Below, one piece after another: positions 60,067 through 64,000 of a stretch of 64,000 bases of DNA. The stretch is taken from NCBI GenBank assembly GCA_951635545.1, contig OX620685.1, positions 2,604,001-2,668,000 of the forward strand, read 5' to 3'. The DNA comes from CAG-873 sp910578365 (lineage in GTDB: Bacteria > Bacteroidota > Bacteroidia > Bacteroidales > Muribaculaceae). The notes beneath the pieces are model-generated. The model had not been told where the DNA came from and ran no database searches. It saw only the letters and a list, made by a program, of their open reading frames with translations. The translations under genes and the position numbers were made by a program. Numbering within the stretch: the stretch's first letter is position 1; each line of letters opens with the position of its first letter.

Positions 60067-61149
60067 ATGCCGATACAAGGTAACAAATTAAATTTCAAAG
60101 GACAAAATATCTATATAGGAATTGATGTCCATCTTAAAAGTTGGAATGTCTGTGTTTATGTCGGAGGATTGAAAATCAAGCCTTTCTCGCAAACTCCATC
60201 AGCAGCCGTGCTGAAAAGCCATCTTGAAACAAACTATCCTGGTGGTACATATTATTCTGCGTATGAATCGGGCTTCTGCGGTTTTTCTGTCCATTATGAG
60301 TTATTGCGACATGGAATCAACAATATCGTATTCAATGCCGCCGACATAAGTGACACTTCTAAGGAGCGAATGAGGAAAACAGATTCTACAGACTCGTCCA
60401 AGATAGCGCGGAATCTAAGCAAGGGAGAGCTTTCTGCAATACATGTGCCATCGGAACAGGAAATTTCCGACAGGGAGGTCCTGAGAACAAGAATGACACA
60501 TGTGAAGATGTGCGTACAGACAAAGATGCGCATAAAATCACTGCTTTATGTCAAAGGCATACGATATCCTGACACATTTGAAAAACCGGGCACACACTGG
60601 TCAAGAAATTTCGTGTCGTGGATAGAGAATGAAGCGTCCTCATTGCCTTATGAGGGAGGACGCTCTCTTCTCATCCAGATAGAGAACCTGCGGTTTATCC
60701 ACAATCAGATTTTAAAGGCCACACGGGAACTCAGAAAAATCATGACGCAACCCCGATATCAAGATTCATACAAGCTTTTGATGTCCATTCCGGGCATAGG
60801 GTTTCTTACCGCCGCCACCTTCCTATTGGAGGCCGGGGACATCTCAAGATTCGCAAGCAACGATCATCTGGCATCATTTGTGGGTTTTGTCCCCGATACA
60901 AGATCAACAGGGGAAAAGGATATTGCAATCGGGGTCACCTCACGAAGCAACCACCGTCTACGAACCATGTTTATAGAAAGCGCATGGTCTGCGATACGAC
61001 AGGATCCGGCTTTGACTCTTGCATACACAAAACTTGTTTCTAGAATGGAACCAAACAAGGCCATAATAAGAATCGGTCGCAAGCTTCTCAACAGAGTCGC
61101 ATGTGTCCTCAGAACACGAAAGCCGTATGTCAAGGCTGTCGTACAATAA
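60067..61149 (+). CDS. IS110-family (DEDD) transposase, second type
   Basis: The 360-residue recombinase has the DEDD domain with Asp in YIGIDVHLKSW, Glu in SAYESGFCGF and Asp in KTDSTDSSKIARNL. The C-terminal Transposase_20 domain reads LLMSIPGIGFLTAATFLLEAGDISRFASNDHLASFVGFVPDTRSTGEK. It shares the general layout but only a minority of residues with the transposase at 53995. The frame is intact. Confidence 0.93.
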   Translation: MPIQGNKLNFKGQNIYIGIDVHLKSWNVCVYVGGLKIKPFSQTPSAAVLKSHLETNYPGGTYYSAYESGFCGFSVHYELLRHGINNIVFNAADISDTSKERMRKTDSTDSSKIARNLSKGELSAIHVPSEQEISDREVLRTRMTHVKMCVQTKMRIKSLLYVKGIRYPDTFEKPGTHWSRNFVSWIENEASSLPYEGGRSLLIQIENLRFIHNQILKATRELRKIMTQPRYQDSYKLLMSIPGIGFLTAATFLLEAGDISRFASNDHLASFVGFVPDTRSTGEKDIAIGVTSRSNHRLRTMFIESAWSAIRQDPALTLAYTKLVSRMEPNKAIIRIGRKLLNRVACVLRTRKPYVKAVVQ

Positions 61150-61567
61150 AGAATTTCTTACTGACAACCAGTATATAATACCGCAATAGCGAGCTTGCAG
61201 CCTTTGGTCTGCTTTTCATAGTCTGCGGATTATTTTTCTTACCACTGAAACAGGAAACTGCGGCAATTTGTGTCCGCTTATTGAAGGTTGTCGGTTAAGA
61301 TTTTTTTCTGTATGGGTTTTCTTAGCCATAGGGCGAAAGCCGTAACGCTCTGCTGAACGATATACTTGTCCATACAGAAAAAGGGACTGAGAAATCTCAG
61401 CCCCATATCCGTTACGGCGTAACGCGAAGAGTCTATTGCTGACAGGTTGCTCCCCAGCAGAGCCTGTTTCCTCTTCAACCCTCTGACTGCAAAATTAATA
61501 GAAGTTGTGGAGAGTCGTGTTAAATAAGTGTTAAAATCTGCAAATCATTTGTACAGCAACATAGAAG
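61150..61567 (+). ncRNA. Candidate bridge RNA/seekRNA region of the MATE-disrupting element
   Basis: The 418-base non-coding tail is rich in stems: TTTTTCTGTATGG (61303-61315) with CCATACAGAAAAA (61370-61382), GCCGTAACG (61339-61347) with CGTTACGGC (61410-61418), and GGG-CTGAG/CTCAG-CCC. Near its start ATAGCGAGCTT (61186-61196) can pair with the target's right side, a hairpin GCAG/CTGC follows (61197-61212), and CATAG (61217-61221) equals the target's left side. RNA ends are unknown. Confidence 0.5.
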
Positions 61568-62238
61568 CTCGTTATGCCCGCGAGAGTTTCCTCCCTACAA
61601 AGGCAGTACTGAAAAAGGCATTGCGAATATCGCTGCCCATGACACTCGAACACGCCATATTCTGCGGCGCACAGATTATGATTACCGTAATAGTAGCTCC
61701 GCTTGGGGCCGTAGCTATAGCGGCTAACGCCTTTGCAGTAACGGCCGAGAGTCTGTGCTATATGCCGGGATTCGGCATAGGCGATGCCGCCACCACGCTT
61801 GTCGGACAGAGCTATGGGGCGCACCGTTTCGGCCTTGTCAGAAGCTTTGCCCATATAAGTGTGGGCATGGGTATGGTGATAATGACCATTATGGCCGTGG
61901 TGCTGTATGTATGCGCTCCGTTTATGATGGAGCTGATGACACCGGTCGAGGCCATCGCTGACCTCGGCGCTGAGATACTGCGCATCGAAGCGTGGGCAGA
62001 ACCCATGTATGCAGCATCGATTGTAGCTTACGGCGCCTTTGTTGGGGTAGGCGATACTCTCTGGCCTGCAGTGATGAACTTTGGCAGTATATGGCTTGTG
62101 CGCATCCCTGTGGCGGCGATTCTGGCGCCTTCGTCAGGGCTGGTAGGCGTGTGGATTGCCATGGCCATTGAACTGACATTCCGCGGTATGATATTTCTGT
62201 GGCGCCTTTTAAGCGGTGCGTGGCTGCCGAAGCATTGA
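61568..62238 (+). pseudogene. MATE-family efflux transporter, C-terminal half
   Basis: The second half begins after the insertion with ARYARESFLPTKAVLKKALRISLPMTLEHAIFCGAQIMITVIV. It keeps the second six-helix bundle including GFGIGDAATTLVGQSYGAHR, the MATE repeat motif. The frame is open to its normal stop. It has no start of its own in the gene; a chance ATG in the element (61528) precedes it in frame. Confidence 0.9.
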
Positions 62239-62300
62239 ACATAATGGCACAATATTTGTTTTAAGTTTATCATCAACGATAAACATAAATCAAATATATT

Positions 62301-62600
62301 ATGAGCGAATTCAACGACCTTATCAACCAGAACAAACCTATCTTGGTGGATTTCTTTGCCACCTGGTGCGGCCCGTGCAAAATGCAGTCGCCGATTCTTG
62401 AACAGGTTAAAGCCTCGGTAGGCGATGGAGCCAACATCATAAAAATCGATATCGACAAGAACGAAGACCTGGCCATGCGCTATAACGTGCGCTCTGTGCC
62501 CACGCTGATTCTGTTCAAGAACGGCGAGGCTGTATGGCGCACCGTTGGTCTGCAGCAGGCCGACCTCCTTATCGGCAAGCTCAAGGAATACGAAAAGTAG
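62301..62600 (+). CDS. trxA: Thioredoxin
   Basis: The 99-residue protein has the active site FFATWCGPCKMQSP (Cys-Gly-Pro-Cys near residues 23-26), the cis-Pro in VRSVPTLILFKNGE and the usual length. It reduces disulfides in the cytoplasm and could supply electrons to DsbD. It stands alone, 62 bases after the MATE gene. Confidence 0.95.
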   Translation: MSEFNDLINQNKPILVDFFATWCGPCKMQSPILEQVKASVGDGANIIKIDIDKNEDLAMRYNVRSVPTLILFKNGEAVWRTVGLQQADLLIGKLKEYEK

Positions 62601-62736
62601 AAATCAAGTGGTTGTGACGGCGCCCTGCCGTCGCCCGCACACCGATGTATTTTGGGGCTGTTTAATAATAGCCGCATAGAGGCATGTCAATTATCATGGT
62701 GTTGGCTGAGCGTTACAAGAGGCCGAAGCACCATAT

Positions 62737-62782
62737 AAAAAGTCCATAACATTGAATAATCTCAAAGTTATGGACTTTTTTT
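62737..62782. terminator. Bidirectional terminator between trxA and purT
   Basis: AAAAAGTCCATAAC and GTTATGGACTTTTT form a 14-base perfect stem, with T residues on both strands. It serves the convergent trxA and purT genes. Confidence 0.85.
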
Positions 62783-62818
62783 AACTTGCAGACGCCGCTC
62801 TGCGGATTTTGATAATGT

Positions 62819-64000
62819 TTATCGTGGCAGAACCTCGATGTTGAGTGCGTCGTAGGCACGGTCGGCTTTGGCGCGTGCGGCCTCTACGCTTTCGTCGGTG
62901 GCAAGGATAACGGCCATACGGCGGTGTCCCTTGATTTCGGGCTTGCCGAAGATGCGGATTTGTACGCCGGGCTCGGCCAGAGCTTTCTCGAGATTGTCAA
63001 TCACAATCTTGTCGGTGTCGCCTTCCACCACCACCGCGCGAGATGCCGAAGGGCCGTAGAAGCGGATGGCCGGAACAGGCAGACCCAGCAGGGCGCGTGC
63101 GTGCAGTCCGAATTCGCTCAGGTCCTGCGAAATCATTGTAACCATGCCGGTGTCGTGGGGGCGTGGAGAAACCTCGCTGAAAATAACCCGGTCGCCTTTA
63201 ATAAACAGTTCCACACCAAAAATGCCGTAACCGCCCAGGGCGTCGGTTACCTTTCGGGCGATTTCGCGAGCGCTTTCTATGGCGGCGGTGCTCATGGGCT
63301 GAGGCTGCCAGCTGTAGCGGTAGTCGCCGTTCACCTGTATATGGCCTACAGGCTCGCAGAAAGTGGTGCCGCTGCAAGAGCGAACGGTGAGCAGGGTAAT
63401 TTCATAGTCGAAGTCAACGAAGCCTTCTACTATTACACGGCCTGCGCCCGCGCGGCCGCCTTCCTGAGCTTCGTGCCATGCGGCGTCGATGTCCTCGGCG
63501 CGTTTGATGGTCGACTGTCCGTGGCCCGACGAGCTCATTACCGGTTTCACCACGCAGGGAATGCCGATTTCGTCGATGGCCTTGCGGAATTCATCATAAG
63601 TGTTTGCAAAACGATAGGGCGAAGTTGTTATGCCGAGTTCTTCGGCCGCCAGACGGCGAATGCCTTCGCGGTTCATGGTCAGCCATGCGGCTGTGGCGGT
63701 AGGGGTTACGTTGTAGCCTTCCTTTTCCAGTTCTACCAGCACGGGGGTTGCTATAGCTTCCACTTCCGGAATGATATGGTCGGGCTTTTCGAGTTCGATA
63801 ACGCGGCGCAGTTCGTCGGGGTCAAGCATATTGAACACATGCGAGCGGTGAGCGACTTGCATAGCCGGCGCGTTGGCGTAGCGGTCGCATGCCACTACTT
63901 CCACGCCATAGCGCTGGAGTTCGATTGCCACTTCTTTGCCGAGTTCTCCGCTGCCGAGCAGCAGGGCCTTGCAACCCACGGGGGTCATTACAGATCCAAT
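62819..64000 (-). CDS. purT: Formate-dependent phosphoribosylglycinamide formyltransferase 2 (start probably outside)
   Basis: This ATP-grasp enzyme formylates GAR with formate in purine synthesis. Seen: LLLGSGELGKEVAIELQRYGVEVVACDRYANAPAMQVAHRSHVF, MNREGIRRLAAEELG, CVVKPVMSSSGHGQST, GGRAGAGRVIVEGFVDFDYEITLLT, VIFSEVSPRPHDTGMVTM and FGKPEIKGHRRMAV. An ATG at 63988 would give 389 residues. However, the frame stays open to the window edge (IGSV), and E. coli PurT has eight more residues before GSGELGKE. The true start is therefore probably beyond 64000. Confidence 0.95.
   Translation of the reverse strand: MGSVMTPVGCKALLLGSGELGKEVAIELQRYGVEVVACDRYANAPAMQVAHRSHVFNMLDPDELRRVIELEKPDHIIPEVEAIATPVLVELEKEGYNVTPTATAAWLTMNREGIRRLAAEELGITTSPYRFANTYDEFRKAIDEIGIPCVVKPVMSSSGHGQSTIKRAEDIDAAWHEAQEGGRAGAGRVIVEGFVDFDYEITLLTVRSCSGTTFCEPVGHIQVNGDYRYSWQPQPMSTAAIESAREIARKVTDALGGYGIFGVELFIKGDRVIFSEVSPRPHDTGMVTMISQDLSEFGLHARALLGLPVPAIRFYGPSASRAVVVEGDTDKIVIDNLEKALAEPGVQIRIFGKPEIKGHRRMAVILATDESVEAARAKADRAYDALNIEVLPR

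Larger units (their letters stand above)
59942..61567 (+). mobile_element. IS110/IS1111-type element inside the MATE gene
   Basis: Its left end TTC-CTATGTTTGCAT and right end GCAACATAG-AAG match the ends of the nested element at 53828. The length is 1626 bases. The gene flanks are ...GAACATAG and CTCGTTATG, with an AG core and no duplication. The 5' non-coding part has inverted repeats AACTAACG/CGTTAGTT and a GGGCATATGCCC palindrome. The transposase differs strongly from the other copy, so this is a distinct element of the same group. Confidence 0.85.

Noticed and set aside
1..64000. CRISPR array, prophage or restriction-modification system
   Set aside because: No regularly spaced direct repeats, cas, phage structural or methylase genes are seen anywhere in the window.

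Overview
The window looks like a chromosome segment of a Bacteroidales bacterium, most likely of the mouse-gut family Muribaculaceae. The grounds are Bacteroidetes promoters (TTTG, about 20 bases, TAnnTTTG) ahead of many genes, family markers (DUF4270 beside a short GlgA, DUF4290, DUF1599, SPOR-tpiA-DoxX order, T9SS-like C-terminal tails) and a sodium-pumping methylmalonyl-CoA decarboxylase locus for propionate formation. The family call is inference from gene content, not from a marker gene.

Left part (1-9.9 kb): the end of an IS982 transposase, a nucleoside phosphorylase, then a tightly packed minus-strand operon from a LysE exporter through a CBM9-like protein, a transglutaminase-like protein, an NlpC/P60 muropeptide peptidase, an L-Ala-D/L-Glu-type epimerase, an alpha/beta hydrolase, a D-2-hydroxyacid dehydrogenase and a thioesterase to dprA. 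The peptidase-epimerase pair points to recycling of cell-wall peptides. dprA carries a frameshift that looks like the loss of one 8-base repeat unit. An intact ISAs1-family element (9908-11442) follows with perfect target duplications.

Middle part (11.6-40.7 kb) is mostly core genome: NhaC antiporter, dus, tRNA-Thr, DUF4270/glgA, a DsbD-domain protein plus dsbD, mazG-topB-FeoB-associated small protein, an AraC regulator, a secreted T9SS-type protein, lrgAB, a phosphoesterase/beta-propeller protein, ompA-like/rimM genes, an IS3 element that cuts off the N terminus of a DUF4290 gene, a TetR-fabH-fabG operon, udk-lptB-lipoprotein, folE, SPOR, tpiA, DoxX and DUF1599. A 320-base fold-back repeat lies at 27.5 kb.

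Right part (40.8-64 kb): a small foreign-looking patch (frameshifted integrase stub, CotH-kinase-like lipoprotein, second lipoprotein, long inverted repeat), a DcaP-like porin behind a fused feoA-feoB, the mce-mmdA-oadG-biotin carrier-oadB operon, valS, two identical tRNA-Arg(ACG) genes, a MATE transporter, trxA and purT. This part is hit by three insertions: a second ISAs1 copy upstream of valS, an IS110/IS1111-type element nested in that ISAs1, and a second, divergent IS110/IS1111-type element that splits the MATE gene.

The most notable signal is in the two IS110/IS1111-type elements. Both have subterminal CTATGTT repeats, both insert after an AG core without target duplication, and both carry a long structured non-coding region downstream of the transposase. 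In each of these regions I can read two short segments flanking a hairpin that match the two sides of that element's own insertion site, allowing G-U pairs. This is what a bridge RNA/seekRNA target loop should look like, and the two guides differ as their two targets differ.
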